NCBI GenBank assembly: GCA_023428515.1
Contig: JAEYXI010000236.1
Location: 1 to 15,786 of the forward strand
Reading direction: 5' to 3'
Source of the DNA: Pseudomonadota bacterium
Lineage (GTDB): Bacteria; Pseudomonadota; Alphaproteobacteria; Rhizobiales; Rhizobiaceae
DNA: 15,786 nt
Each line of letters starts with the position of its first letter. Position 1 is the stretch's first letter. The notes beneath the pieces are model-generated. The model did not search any database. It was not told the DNA's origin and was given only the letters and a program-made list of their open reading frames with translations. Shown here piece after piece: positions 1-7,133 of the stretch. The translations under genes were made by a program, and so were the position numbers.

Positions 1-998
1 GCCTGGTGCAGCTCGCCATCGTGTGGATCGCGGTCCGCCATGCCGGCGTCAGGATCGGCTTCCGCCGGCCGCGCCTCACTCCAAATGTCAGGCGGCTGCT
101 GTGGCTGGCCCTGCCCGCCGCGATCACCGGCGGCATCACCCAGATCAACACGCTGATCGGAACGGCCATTGCGTCGGGCGGCGAAGGCGCCGTCGCCTCG
201 CTCAGCCTCGCCGACCGCGTCTACCAGCTGCCGCTCGGCGTGGTGGGCATCGCGGTCGCCATCGTGCTCCTGCCCGAGCTGGCGCGGGCGCTGAAATCAG
301 GCAATCTCGTCGAGGCGTCCAATCTGCAGAACCGGTCGGTCGAGTTCACGCTATTCCTGACGCTGCCGGCCGCTGCAGCGCTGCTCGTCATGTCCGAGCC
401 GATCGTGCGCGTGCTCTATGAGCGCGGCGCCTTTACATCAGAGGACACGGTGCTGGTGGCCAGGATCCTCGCCATCTTCGGCCTCGGCCTGCCGGCCTTC
501 GTGCTGATCAAGGCTTTCACCCCCGGCTATTTCGCCCGCGAGGACACGAAGACGCCGATGATCTTCGCGGCGATCTCGGTGGCGGTTAACGTGTCGACGG
601 CGCTCTGGCTGTTCCCCTCGATGGGCGCGCCGGGCATCGCGACGGCTTCGGCGGTCGCAGGCTGGGTGAATGCCGCGCTGCTGCTCGGCGTGCTGATCAG
701 GCGCGGCCATTGGGGAAGCGACGCCGGCCTCAACAGGCGCACACCGAGGCTGATCCTCGCCGCCGCCGTGATGGCGGGCGCGATCTGGGCGGCGGTGATG
801 TATCTCGCGCCGCAGCTTTCCTCTGATGCGCCAATCTACACGCAGGCGGTGACGCTGGCCGTCATCGTGACGGGCGCAATGGTCATCTATTTCGCCGCGG
901 CCTTCGGGCTCGGCGGCGCCGACATCGGCATGATCCGCAGGAACATCCGACGCAAGGGTGGCGACAAAGACTCTACGGAACCGTCTCCAGATCTGTGA
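1..998 (+). CDS. murJ: Lipid II flippase MurJ (MviN), C-terminal part
   Basis: This is the 3' portion of a multi-span membrane protein. The frame is open at the left edge, so the real start lies outside the window; about 330 residues are visible against roughly 500-530 for a full MurJ. MurJ flips lipid II across the inner membrane for peptidoglycan synthesis. Recognition rests on the MATE/MOP-like pattern of alternating hydrophobic segments and on family-typical stretches such as ADRVYQLPLGVVGIAVA, ERGAF and AFYAREDTKTP-like text (here GYFAREDTKTP). A hydrophilic charged tail (RRNIRRKGGDKDS) ends the protein at a TGA. The last 26 bases overlap the 3' end of the convergent vapC gene. The family call is confident; the substrate is family knowledge. 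Confidence 0.93.
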   Translation, partial: LVQLAIVWIAVRHAGVRIGFRRPRLTPNVRRLLWLALPAAITGGITQINTLIGTAIASGGEGAVASLSLADRVYQLPLGVVGIAVAIVLLPELARALKSGNLVEASNLQNRSVEFTLFLTLPAAAALLVMSEPIVRVLYERGAFTSEDTVLVARILAIFGLGLPAFVLIKAFTPGYFAREDTKTPMIFAAISVAVNVSTALWLFPSMGAPGIATASAVAGWVNAALLLGVLIRRGHWGSDAGLNRRTPRLILAAAVMAGAIWAAVMYLAPQLSSDAPIYTQAVTLAVIVTGAMVIYFAAAFGLGGADIGMIRRNIRRKGGDKDSTEPSPDL

Positions 999-1377
999 AT
1001 CGGAATTCGTCTGCCGTCGACAGCATGGACACGCCAAAATGCCTTGCGCAGGCATAGTGGAAACAGTCGGCGAGGTTGAGCCGGTTCCTGCCCGAACGAA
1101 AACGCGCCGCTGCGTCTGTCGTCAGAGCGACGAGCACGTCTGCCGGAGGAAGGTCCACGACCTCGATGGCGCGCTCCTGGAGAAATTCGCTGACCACCGC
1201 GGCAGTTACGGCGACCGGTTTGCCGGACTTCTCGGGTCGAGCCATCGCGACGGCTGCCTCCCAGACCGCGATGGGCGACGTGATCCGCCTGTCGGCCGAG
1301 GATATCGCCGTCGCGCAACGGTCTGCCTCTGGTTCGTCGCCGACGATGGCGACGATGGCCGCCGCGTCCACGAACAT
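973..1377 (-). CDS. vapC: VapC-type PIN-domain toxin (ribonuclease)
   Basis: This 134-residue protein has the PIN-domain acidic set: D4 in MFVDAAAI, E40 in AVWEA, D104 in LNLADCFHYA and D123 in STADEF. These would coordinate the divalent metal for RNA cleavage. Length and motif order match the VapC toxins whose partners are Rv0623-like antitoxins. The ATG overlaps the TGA of the upstream antitoxin gene by one base (TGATG), so the two are translationally coupled. Its stop lies inside the end of murJ on the other strand, a 26-base convergent overlap, which suggests the pair landed tightly against murJ. All four acidic residues are present, so the toxin looks intact. The RNA target cannot be read from sequence. 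Confidence 0.88.
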   Translation of the reverse strand: MFVDAAAIVAIVGDEPEADRCATAISSADRRITSPIAVWEAAVAMARPEKSGKPVAVTAAVVSEFLQERAIEVVDLPPADVLVALTTDAAARFRSGRNRLNLADCFHYACARHFGVSMLSTADEFRFTDLETVP

Positions 1378-1625
1378 CAGTCGATCTCTCCCGACATTTC
1401 ATCGTAGACGGATCGCGGCAAAGGCTTGCGCGCATCCTTGCTAAGCACGATCCCGTGCTTTTTGCGCAGCCGCGCCGCGGTTTCCTGTGGCGTTTCCCGT
1501 TGCAGGCGTTTTTCCAATGCTTCACGCATGGCGATGACGACGGCTTCCGTGATGCCCACGCCCTCCATTTGCGCAAGCTTGCGTGTCAGGCGATCGGCTT
1601 CCTTGCTGGTGATGTTAATCGTCAT
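1377..1625 (-). CDS. vapB: VapB-type antitoxin (Rv0623-like)
   Basis: This 82-residue protein begins MTINITSKEADRLTRKLA and continues with a predicted helix (GITEAVVIAMREALEKRL). That is the N-terminal DNA-binding and dimerising pattern of the Rv0623-like VapB antitoxins. The charged C-terminal half (RKKHGIVLSKDARKPLP) is the part expected to wrap the toxin. Its stop codon shares a base with the vapC start, so antitoxin is made first. An inverted repeat lies 24-43 bases upstream of the start and overlaps the predicted promoter, as expected for autoregulation by a VapBC complex. The family call is good; binding to this operator is inferred. Confidence 0.85.
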   Translation of the reverse strand: MTINITSKEADRLTRKLAQMEGVGITEAVVIAMREALEKRLQRETPQETAARLRKKHGIVLSKDARKPLPRSVYDEMSGEID

Positions 1626-1639
1626 ATCAACAAAACTTC

Positions 1640-1668
1640 ATTATCATATGTAGAGAGGTAATTCTACA
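1640..1668 (-). promoter_or_regulatory. vapBC promoter with candidate autoregulatory operator
   Basis: Plus-strand bases 1649-1654 (TGTAGA) and 1663-1668 (TCTACA) form a perfect 6-bp inverted repeat with an 8-bp spacer, upstream of vapB. Read on the minus strand, the outer arm supplies a weak -35 (TGTAGA) and GATAAT (1645-1640) supplies a -10 at 17-bp spacing. The inverted repeat therefore covers the -35 and spacer, which fits repression by the toxin-antitoxin complex. The repeat is seen directly; its function is inferred. Confidence 0.5.
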
Positions 1669-1769
1669 CGACGGCTGGCGACGATTCAATTCGCCCTTCC
1701 CGGTTAACATGGCCGAAGCATTCTGGTGGTAAGGGCAGCGGCCAGGAATGTGGTCGGGGGTAGTGAGAC

Positions 1770-2972
1770 ATGCAATCGACGGGGCAATCGACGGGGCGGC
1801 TCTATTATGTCGACTGGCTGCGCGTCATCGCTTTCGCGATCCTGATCGCCTACCATTCCTCGGTCGCCTTCTTCCCCGACATGAAATGGCTGATCTCCAG
1901 CCCTCAGGGCAGCGAGACGCTGTCGCTGGTCATGATGTATCCACGAGCCTGGCGGCTGGCGCTGCTCTTCTTCGTGTCCGGCATGGGCACATGGTTCGTC
2001 TTCCGCTCCTCGACCGGGCTCGGTTTCCTGAAGGAGCGCTCGCTGCGCCTCTTCGTGCCGCTGATCTTCGCCATGTGCGTGATCGTCGTGCCGCAGGTCT
2101 GGTACGAGCGCCGTTGGGAAAACGGTTATGACGGCTCGCTGCTCACCTTCTGGCTGACGCGCTACTTCACCGAGGGCAAATATCCGGAGGGCAATTTCAC
2201 CTGGGCGCATATGTGGTTCGTCGGCTACCTGATCGTCATGTGCTTCGTCTGTTACCCGGTGTTCCGCCTGGTCACCCATCCTGTGGCGAAGCCGGTGATG
2301 GACTGGTTCGAGAGGCAGGCGCGCGGCAACGCCGTCTATCTCTTCTTCCTGCTGCCGCTGGTGCTCAACCTTGCGCTCTCGCCCTTCTTTCCGCGCCAGA
2401 CCAATGCGCTCTACAATGACGGCGCCTGGTTCGCCGCCTGGGCGAGCTGGTTCGGCCTGGGCTTCCTGATCGCGAAACACCATGCGGCCGTGATCGGCGC
2501 GATCGTGTCGCGCCGGCATGTCAGCCTAGCCCTGTCGCTGGCCATCGCGGCCTGCCTCTACCTTTTCTCCTGGACCAGCGTTGGCGGCTACTTCATCGGC
2601 GACTACGACCAGATGACGCCGCTCTACAAGGTCCTGCTCTTCGCGCTGGCCTGGACGACGATCCTTGCCGCGGTCGGTTATGCGGCGGTGCATCTCGGCA
2701 AGGGCAGCCCAGCGCTCACCTGGCTCAACCGGAAGATCTTCCCACTCTATATCGTCCACCAGACCGTGGTGGTGACGGCGTTGTTCTACGTGCTGCCGCT
2801 CGGGCTGGGGGTCTGGACGGAATATCTGCTGGTGTTCGCCGCCACCGTGGCGGGCTCGCTTCTCTTCGCCATCCTCGCCGACCTCCTGCCCTCGCCGCTG
2901 AAGCCGCTGGTCGGGCTCTCCGACAGGCCGTCGCGATCCGCGTCGACGAAGCCAGCCAGCGCGCGGGCTTAG
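1770..2972 (+). CDS. Acyltransferase-3 family membrane protein
   Basis: This 400-residue protein has about ten hydrophobic spans and belongs to the acyltransferase-3 family (OpgC/OafA-like integral membrane acyl transfer proteins). The family hallmark R-X10-H is present as R18 (VDWLRVI) and H29 (LIAYHSS). Other family-like stretches are LLFFVSGMGTWF and IFPLYIVHQTVVV near the end. Such proteins move acetyl or succinyl groups onto glucans, polysaccharides or lipids at the inner membrane. The substrate here is unknown, though length and layout resemble OpgC/MdoC-like proteins. The ATG start is chosen because the N-terminal span follows directly; the ribosome site is weak (AGTGAG). The first codons contain a perfect 12-bp tandem duplication, giving QSTGQSTG. 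It sits alone between vapB (divergent) and trpS. Confidence 0.88.
   Translation: MQSTGQSTGRLYYVDWLRVIAFAILIAYHSSVAFFPDMKWLISSPQGSETLSLVMMYPRAWRLALLFFVSGMGTWFVFRSSTGLGFLKERSLRLFVPLIFAMCVIVVPQVWYERRWENGYDGSLLTFWLTRYFTEGKYPEGNFTWAHMWFVGYLIVMCFVCYPVFRLVTHPVAKPVMDWFERQARGNAVYLFFLLPLVLNLALSPFFPRQTNALYNDGAWFAAWASWFGLGFLIAKHHAAVIGAIVSRRHVSLALSLAIAACLYLFSWTSVGGYFIGDYDQMTPLYKVLLFALAWTTILAAVGYAAVHLGKGSPALTWLNRKIFPLYIVHQTVVVTALFYVLPLGLGVWTEYLLVFAATVAGSLLFAILADLLPSPLKPLVGLSDRPSRSASTKPASARA
1773..1796 (+). repeat. Perfect 12-bp tandem duplication in the acyltransferase N-terminus
   Basis: CAATCGACGGGG occurs twice in direct tandem, at 1773-1784 and 1785-1796, just after the start codon. It keeps the reading frame and encodes QSTG twice. 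A slippage origin is likely. A single copy would leave a normal short N-terminus. Confidence 0.9.
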
Positions 2973-3055
2973 ACTTCACGAGGCTTGATCCGGAACGCCG
3001 GCTCGTCCATAAGGCGCGCCGTCCGCAAGGACTCTCGCCGCGCATGTTTCCTTGA

Positions 3056-3101
3056 AGCATGATCGGACCCGGAAAGTCTGCAACTTTGCCGGAATCATGC
3101 T
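3056..3101. repeat. Intergenic palindromic repeat, rhizobial type
   Basis: Outer arms AGCATGAT (3056-3063) and ATCATGCT (3094-3101) are perfect inverted repeats. Inner arms CCGGAAAGT (3069-3077) and ACTTTGCCGG (3083-3092) pair with one bulged base around a five-base loop. The GCATGAT...CCGGAAAGT...CCGGAATCATGC pattern resembles the short palindromic elements scattered between rhizobial genes. It lies in the 161-bp gap before trpS and could form a hairpin in the trpS leader. Membership in a known repeat family is inferred by resemblance. Confidence 0.65.
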
Positions 3102-3133
3102 CAGACGGCCGTCCACAAGCCACGGGAGAAAAA

Positions 3134-4201
3134 ATGTCCGGCTTCAAGCAACTCGTCTTCTCCGGCGTCCAGCCGACAGGCAACCTCCACCTCGGCAACT
3201 ATCTCGGCGCGATCAAGAAGTTCGTGGCGCTGCAGGAGACCAATGACTGCATCTACTGCGTCGTCGACCTGCATTCGCTGACAGCGCAGCTCGTCCACGA
3301 CGATCTCGCCGGCCAGACCCGCTCGATCACCGCCGCCTTCCTGGCCTCCGGCATCGATCCGAGGAAGCACATCGTGTTCAACCAGAGCCGCGTCATGCAG
3401 CATGCCGAGCTCGCCTGGATATTCAACTGCGTGGCGCGCATCGGCTGGATGAACCGCATGACACAGTTCAAGGACAAGGCCGGCAAGGATCGCGAGAACG
3501 CCTCGCTCGGACTGCTCGCCTATCCGAGCCTGATGGCGGCCGACATCCTCGTCTACCGCGCCACCCACGTGCCTGTCGGCGACGACCAGAAGCAGCATCT
3601 CGAGCTGACGCGCGACATCGCCCAGAAGTTCAACAACGACTTCTCGGCGCGCATCGCCGAGCTCGGCGTCGGCGTCGAGATGAAGGTCGGTGACGAGACG
3701 GTGAACGGCTTCTTCCCGATCACCGAGCCGGTCATCGGCGGCCCGGCGGCGCGCATCATGAGCCTGCGCGACGGCTCCAAGAAGATGTCGAAATCCGACC
3801 CGTCGGACCTGTCGCGCATCAACCTGACCGACGATGCCGACGCCATCTCGAAGAAGATCAAGAAGGCCAAGACCGATCCCGAGGCCCTGCCGAGCGAAGT
3901 TGCCGGCCTGGAAGGGCGGCCCGAGGCGGAAAACCTCGTCGGCATCTATGCCGGCCTCGCCGACATGTCGAAGGAAGCCGTGCTCGCCGAGTTCGGCGGC
4001 AGGCAGTTCTCCGAGTTCAAGCCGGCACTTGCCGATCTGGCGGTGGAGAGGCTGGCGCCGGTCGCCGGCGAGATGCGCCGCATCTCGGCCGATCCTGCCT
4101 ATGTCGATTCGGTGCTGCGCGACGGCGGCGAGCGGGCCGGCGTCAAGGCGGAGGCGACGATGAAGACCGTGCGCGAGATCGTTGGCCTGCTTGGCGACTA
4201 G
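3134..4201 (+). CDS. trpS: Tryptophan--tRNA ligase
   Basis: This class I aminoacyl-tRNA synthetase of 355 residues charges tRNA-Trp in the cytoplasm. The ATP-binding HIGH motif appears as HLGN (residues 19-22, in [13 protein letters not shown]) and the KMSKS loop is exact at residues 217-221 ([12 protein letters not shown]). [16 protein letters not shown] near residues 148-163 is the usual TrpRS signature. The start at 3134 is preferred over upstream in-frame alternatives because [16 protein letters not shown] matches the family N-terminus and GGGAGA sits just before it. Length is normal for bacterial TrpS, somewhat above the shortest forms. It is followed by the usp gene after 133 bp containing two hairpins. 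Confidence 0.98.
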   Translation: MSGFKQLVFSGVQPTGNLHLGNYLGAIKKFVALQETNDCIYCVVDLHSLTAQLVHDDLAGQTRSITAAFLASGIDPRKHIVFNQSRVMQHAELAWIFNCVARIGWMNRMTQFKDKAGKDRENASLGLLAYPSLMAADILVYRATHVPVGDDQKQHLELTRDIAQKFNNDFSARIAELGVGVEMKVGDETVNGFFPITEPVIGGPAARIMSLRDGSKKMSKSDPSDLSRINLTDDADAISKKIKKAKTDPEALPSEVAGLEGRPEAENLVGIYAGLADMSKEAVLAEFGGRQFSEFKPALADLAVERLAPVAGEMRRISADPAYVDSVLRDGGERAGVKAEATMKTVREIVGLLGD

Positions 4202-4245
4202 TTTCGACTGTCAGGAGCCGGGACTGGACCACCCGCCTCGGCTTG

Positions 4246-4310
4246 CCGCCCGCCCGGGCGGGTGGCAGATTGCGCGCAACGACAACAAGGGGCCGACGCG
4301 AATCGGCCCC
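4246..4310. terminator. Two GC-rich hairpins between trpS and usp
   Basis: A 20-bp region near 4246-4265 folds on itself (GCCGCCCGCC against GGCGGGTGGC, one G-U pair). A second hairpin has perfect 8-bp arms GGGGCCGA (4289-4296) and TCGGCCCC (4303-4310) around a six-base loop. Neither is followed by a T run, so they are weak or factor-assisted terminators, or mRNA-stability or attenuating structures in the usp leader. Confidence 0.5.
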
Positions 4311-4334
4311 GCATGCCGCGTGAGGGAGTAGCGG

Positions 4335-4826
4335 ATGGTCTCCAAACGTCTGAGCCGCGAGGCCGGGCATCGGCGAAAATTCCTGGCGATCATCGACGAG
4401 ACGCCGGAATGCGAACGCGCCGTCGCCTATGCGTCGAAGCGCTCGAAGAGCACCGGCGGCGTGCTGGTGCTTCTCTATGTCATCGAGCCCGGCGATTTCC
4501 AGCACTGGCTGGGGGTCGAGAAGATCATGCGCGAGGAAGCGATGCAGACCGCCGGCGCGGCGCTCGACGTCTACGCCACCAAGGTGCGCGAACAGATCGG
4601 CATCGAGCCGGAACTGGTGATCCGCGAGGGCAAGGCGGTCGAGGAGATCCACAAGCTGATCGAGGAGGACCAGGACATCGCGATCCTGGTGCTCGCCGCC
4701 GGCGCCGCCAAGGAAGGGCCGGGGCCGCTGGTAGCCTCGATCGCCGGCAAGGCCGCCGCCTTCCCGATTCCGGTCACGGTAGTGCCGCAGAACCTCTCCG
4801 ACGAGGATATCGACAGCCTCGCCTGA
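4335..4826 (+). CDS. Universal stress protein (UspA family)
   Basis: This 163-residue single-domain protein has the Rossmann-like Usp fold: first strand with the nucleotide-contacting aspartate in RKFLAIIDETPECERAV (D21), second strand VLVLLYVIEP, third DIAILVLAAGAA, and a final strand PIPVTVVP. The phosphate-binding glycine loop is recognisable but loose (AAGAAKEGPGPLVASIAGKAA), so ATP binding cannot be assumed. Family members act in stress survival through nucleotide binding or protein contact. The ATG at 4335 has GAGGGAG six bases upstream. It is probably transcribed from its own leader after trpS, upstream of the nfu gene, a neighbour order I recall from rhizobial chromosomes. Confidence 0.92.
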   Translation: MVSKRLSREAGHRRKFLAIIDETPECERAVAYASKRSKSTGGVLVLLYVIEPGDFQHWLGVEKIMREEAMQTAGAALDVYATKVREQIGIEPELVIREGKAVEEIHKLIEEDQDIAILVLAAGAAKEGPGPLVASIAGKAAAFPIPVTVVPQNLSDEDIDSLA

Positions 4827-4894
4827 AACCGGAACTGCTGGTCCAGGCGGAGAAAACCATTTCAGTTGGCCCGGCGAAGCAGTATCGCTTTCGC

Positions 4895-4936
4895 TTGAAT
4901 GTGCCTGGAAACAGGCTTATTTAGAATTATTCCAAA
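4895..4936 (+). promoter_or_regulatory. nfu promoter overlapped by an Irr-box (ICE)-like site
   Basis: TTGAAT (4895-4900), a 17-bp spacer and TATTTA (4918-4923) form a plausible sigma-70-type promoter 47 bp ahead of the nfu start. Across and just after the -10 lies TTTAGAATTATTCCAAA (4920-4936). The rhizobial iron response regulator Irr binds sites of the form TTTAGAAYNRTTCTAAA; this one differs from that pattern at one base (C for T in the right arm). The position over the -10 suggests repression when iron is scarce. The site and its spacing are seen directly; Irr binding is inferred. Confidence 0.75.
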
Positions 4937-4969
4937 GAAGCGGCCGTGTGGGCGGTCACGGAGAATGCC

Positions 4970-5548
4970 ATGTTCATCCAGACCGAGGCAACCCCCAACC
5001 CGGCGACGCTGAAGTTCCTGCCCGGCAAGGAAGTGCTTGTCGAAGGCACCGCCGATTTCCGCGACGCCGACAGCGCGGCCGAGGCCTCGCCGCTTGCCGG
5101 CAAGCTTTTTGCGGTTCCGGGCGTGACCGGCGTCTTCTTCGGCTACGACTTCGTCACCGTCACCAAGGACGAGGGATCGGAGTGGCAGCATCTGAAGCCC
5201 GCAATCCTCGGCGCCATCATGGAGCATTTCATGTCGGGCGCGCCTGTCATGGCGACCGGCGGCCAGGCGAGCGCCGACCGCGCCGACCAGGAAGGCGAGT
5301 TCTACGACAAGGCCGACGAGGAGATCGTCGTCACCATCAAGGAACTGCTGGAGACGCGCGTGCGCCCGGCCGTGGCCCAGGATGGCGGCGACATCACCTT
5401 CCGCGGCTACGAGAACGGCGTCGTGTTCCTGAACATGAAGGGCGCCTGCGCGGGCTGCCCGTCATCGACGGCGACGCTGAAGCACGGCATCCAGAACCTG
5501 CTCCGCCATTTCGTGCCCGAAGTGCAGCAGGTCGAGCAGGTCGCCTGA
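4970..5548 (+). CDS. NifU-like Fe-S cluster carrier (NfuA-type)
   Basis: This 192-residue two-domain protein has an N-terminal Nfu_N domain (MFIQTEATPNPATLKFLPG to about residue 90), a linker, and a C-terminal NifU-like domain from about 115. The cluster-binding CxxC is C160-A-G-C163 in MKGACAGCPSS, preceded by the usual VRPAVAQDGGDI. Such proteins hold and pass on Fe-S clusters in the cytosol. The ATG at 4970 is chosen because MFIQTEATPNP is the conserved family start and GGAG lies six bases upstream; a further upstream start would add non-family residues. An Irr-like site over the promoter links it to iron status. It is convergent with the next gene, with a 32-bp gap and no strong terminator. 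Confidence 0.95.
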   Translation: MFIQTEATPNPATLKFLPGKEVLVEGTADFRDADSAAEASPLAGKLFAVPGVTGVFFGYDFVTVTKDEGSEWQHLKPAILGAIMEHFMSGAPVMATGGQASADRADQEGEFYDKADEEIVVTIKELLETRVRPAVAQDGGDITFRGYENGVVFLNMKGACAGCPSSTATLKHGIQNLLRHFVPEVQQVEQVA

Positions 5549-5580
5549 TCAAACCCAATTAACCGGGCTGACTGACCTGG

Positions 5581-6024
5581 CTACTCCGTCGGGCTGGTCG
5601 CGAAGATCCAGACCGGCGTCTTGTACTGGTCGATGAGGCCCTTGGCCTCCTTCGGCCCGTCCGCCTTGATGCCCAGCCATCCCGGGAATGATGCGCTGGT
5701 CGGCGCTCCCGGCGGCTTCAGCGCCGCTTCGAGCAGGCTCTTCAGTTCCTGCGCGTCGACCCGGCTCTGCTCGGTGTCGACCTTGACCTTGGCGACGTTG
5801 GCGATCGCCGCCTCGAGCTGGCTCTCGATCTTCACATGCGATGCCTGCAGCGCGGCGTATTTCTCCGCCAGGCCCATATACTGGTAGTAGAGGAAGCCGA
5901 GCACGATCACCGAGATGCCCACGGCTATCGTGAACACCCTGGCCTGCAGTGACAGCTGATCCCTGACCCCCGAGATGGAATGACCGATCTCGCCACGCGT
6001 TTCGAAACGCTCGCTCATATTCAT
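5581..6024 (-). CDS. Hypothetical membrane-anchored coiled-coil protein
   Basis: I do not recognise a named family. The 147-residue protein has a polar N-terminus of about 30 residues, one membrane span (roughly 31-48, VFTIAVGISVIVLGFLYY), then a long charged, alanine-rich helix likely to be coiled coil (about 51-101). A short C-terminal part follows (SFPGWLGIKADGPKEAKGLIDQYKTPVWIF). One span with few flanking positives leaves topology open; the coiled coil probably faces the periplasm. The ATG at 6024 has AAGGGG upstream at good spacing; a second ATG two codons on (MSERF) is possible. High third-position GC supports it as a real gene. It is transcribed in the same direction as the L,D-transpeptidase gene but separated from it by a terminator. 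Confidence 0.7.
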   Translation of the reverse strand: MNMSERFETRGEIGHSISGVRDQLSLQARVFTIAVGISVIVLGFLYYQYMGLAEKYAALQASHVKIESQLEAAIANVAKVKVDTEQSRVDAQELKSLLEAALKPPGAPTSASFPGWLGIKADGPKEAKGLIDQYKTPVWIFATSPTE

Positions 6025-6211
6025 TGTAGACACCCCTTGCCTCTTTCCGGAACGCCGGCCGGCCGCCGACGGCTATGCCGTCGCGACCAAATTCCGACCA
6101 ACGTACTTCCGAATGCCGCCTTCCCGCTCGCCATGCCGCCTCCTCTAACCCGAACGGGTGCGGCATCGCGTCTGCTACAGGTTTACGGCCTGACGTAAAG
6201 TCAGACAACAA

Positions 6212-6237
6212 AAAACCGGGCCCCCCGACCCGGTTTT
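6212..6237 (-). terminator. Rho-independent terminator of the L,D-transpeptidase gene
   Basis: Perfect 9-bp arms AAAACCGGG (6212-6220) and CCCGGTTTT (6229-6237) surround an eight-base loop. On the minus strand the stem is followed by a T-rich run (TTTTTTGTTG), a classic intrinsic terminator 50 bp after the transpeptidase stop. A small palindrome (CTGAC/GTCAG, 6190-6204) follows. The 263-bp gap 6025-6287 otherwise holds the presumed promoter of the coiled-coil gene and nothing else I can name. Confidence 0.85.
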
Positions 6238-6287
6238 CTGTCTCGGACGTCTGTGTTGCCTAGACGGTCCGCGGATATTCCTGTCGC

Positions 6288-6911
6288 CTATTTGACGATG
6301 ACTTTGGCTCCAACGCTGGCGCGCTCGTAGAGGTCGATCACGTCCTGGTTCATCATGCGGATGCAGCCCGACGACATCGCCTTGCCGATCGACCACCATT
6401 CCGGTGTGCCGTGCAGCCGGTAGCCGGAGTCGCCGCCCTTGTTGTGCAGATACAGGGCGCGTGCGCCGAGCGCGTTCTGCGGTCCGCCCGGCATGCCGCC
6501 ACGCCACTTCGCCAGTTCCGGCTGGCGCTTGATCATCGCCGGCGGCGGCGTCCAGACCGGCCACTCGCGCTTGGCGCCGACGCGCGCCGTGCCCTTCCAC
6601 TCGAAACCTTCGCGGCCGACGCCGATGCCGTAACGCACCGCCTTGCCGCCGCCTTCCACGAAATAAAGGTATTTTTCGCCGGTATCGACGATGATCGTGC
6701 CGGGCTTTTCCGTCGTCTGGTAGGAGACCGTCTGCCGGCGATATTTGCTGGGAACCTTGGTGATCGGGATGGCCGGCACGCGGTAGCCCGCGTCGGTGCG
6801 GGCGTTGTAGGAGGCCATCGAGGTGAAGCCGCTGACGCCGTCGGTCGAGCAACCGGCCAGCGCCGTTGCGAGTGCAAGTCCGCCAGCAACGAACAGTGAC
6901 TTGATCTGCAT
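6288..6911 (-). CDS. L,D-transpeptidase lipoprotein (YkuD domain)
   Basis: This 207-residue protein begins with a lipoprotein signal (hydrophobic stretch, then LATALAGC with the lipid-bearing Cys21), so it should be exported and anchored in a membrane. The YkuD catalytic domain covers about residues 65-207. Its active-site pattern is complete: H167 (YRLHGTPEWW) and the S-S-G-C-I-R block with catalytic C183. L,D-transpeptidases make 3-3 crosslinks in peptidoglycan or attach proteins to it; alphaproteobacterial envelopes rely on them heavily. Which reaction this one performs cannot be told. It has its own terminator and shares a 222-bp divergent intergenic region with the MerR gene. Confidence 0.93.
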   Translation of the reverse strand: MQIKSLFVAGGLALATALAGCSTDGVSGFTSMASYNARTDAGYRVPAIPITKVPSKYRRQTVSYQTTEKPGTIIVDTGEKYLYFVEGGGKAVRYGIGVGREGFEWKGTARVGAKREWPVWTPPPAMIKRQPELAKWRGGMPGGPQNALGARALYLHNKGGDSGYRLHGTPEWWSIGKAMSSGCIRMMNQDVIDLYERASVGAKVIVK

Positions 6912-7090
6912 GCTTGGTCTCAGTCCCCGATAAGCCTATTGAGGCCCGATTCGAGCCGCATTTTCGCCATTCTTAAGTTGCCCGGGCTTTGTCTGCCAAG
7001 GGCAGATTGCCTATATGCGACGTGTGACGCCAAGTAAGCGGCCTGGTATGGCATTTTGGCAACATGGCTCACGAGAATGTGAAGCAAAAT

Positions 7091-7113
7091 CAATGGCCCG
7101 TTACAGGCCATTG
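7091..7113. promoter_or_regulatory. Inverted repeat ahead of the MerR-family gene
   Basis: CAATGGCC (7091-7098) and GGCCATTG (7106-7113) are perfect 8-bp arms around a seven-base spacer, ending 20 bp before the cueR-like start. The site could be an operator or an mRNA hairpin near the ribosome site. It does not match the usual copper-MerR box (ACCTTCC with GGAAGGT). A second palindrome (TCTGCC/GGCAGA, 6992-7006) lies in the same divergent region. I see no convincing -35/-10 pair. Confidence 0.45.
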
Positions 7114-7133
7114 CCGGAATCGAGGACTTCAGC

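Noticed and set aside
438..1055. Minus-strand open frame of 205 codons opposite murJ
   Set aside because: Histidine/arginine-rich composition typical of an antisense shadow in high-GC DNA; murJ is unmistakable on the other strand.
1704..2519. Minus-strand open frame of 271 codons opposite the acyltransferase gene
   Set aside because: Composition rich in H, R, E, Q and P with no fold-like pattern; the plus strand has membrane spans and the R-X10-H motif.
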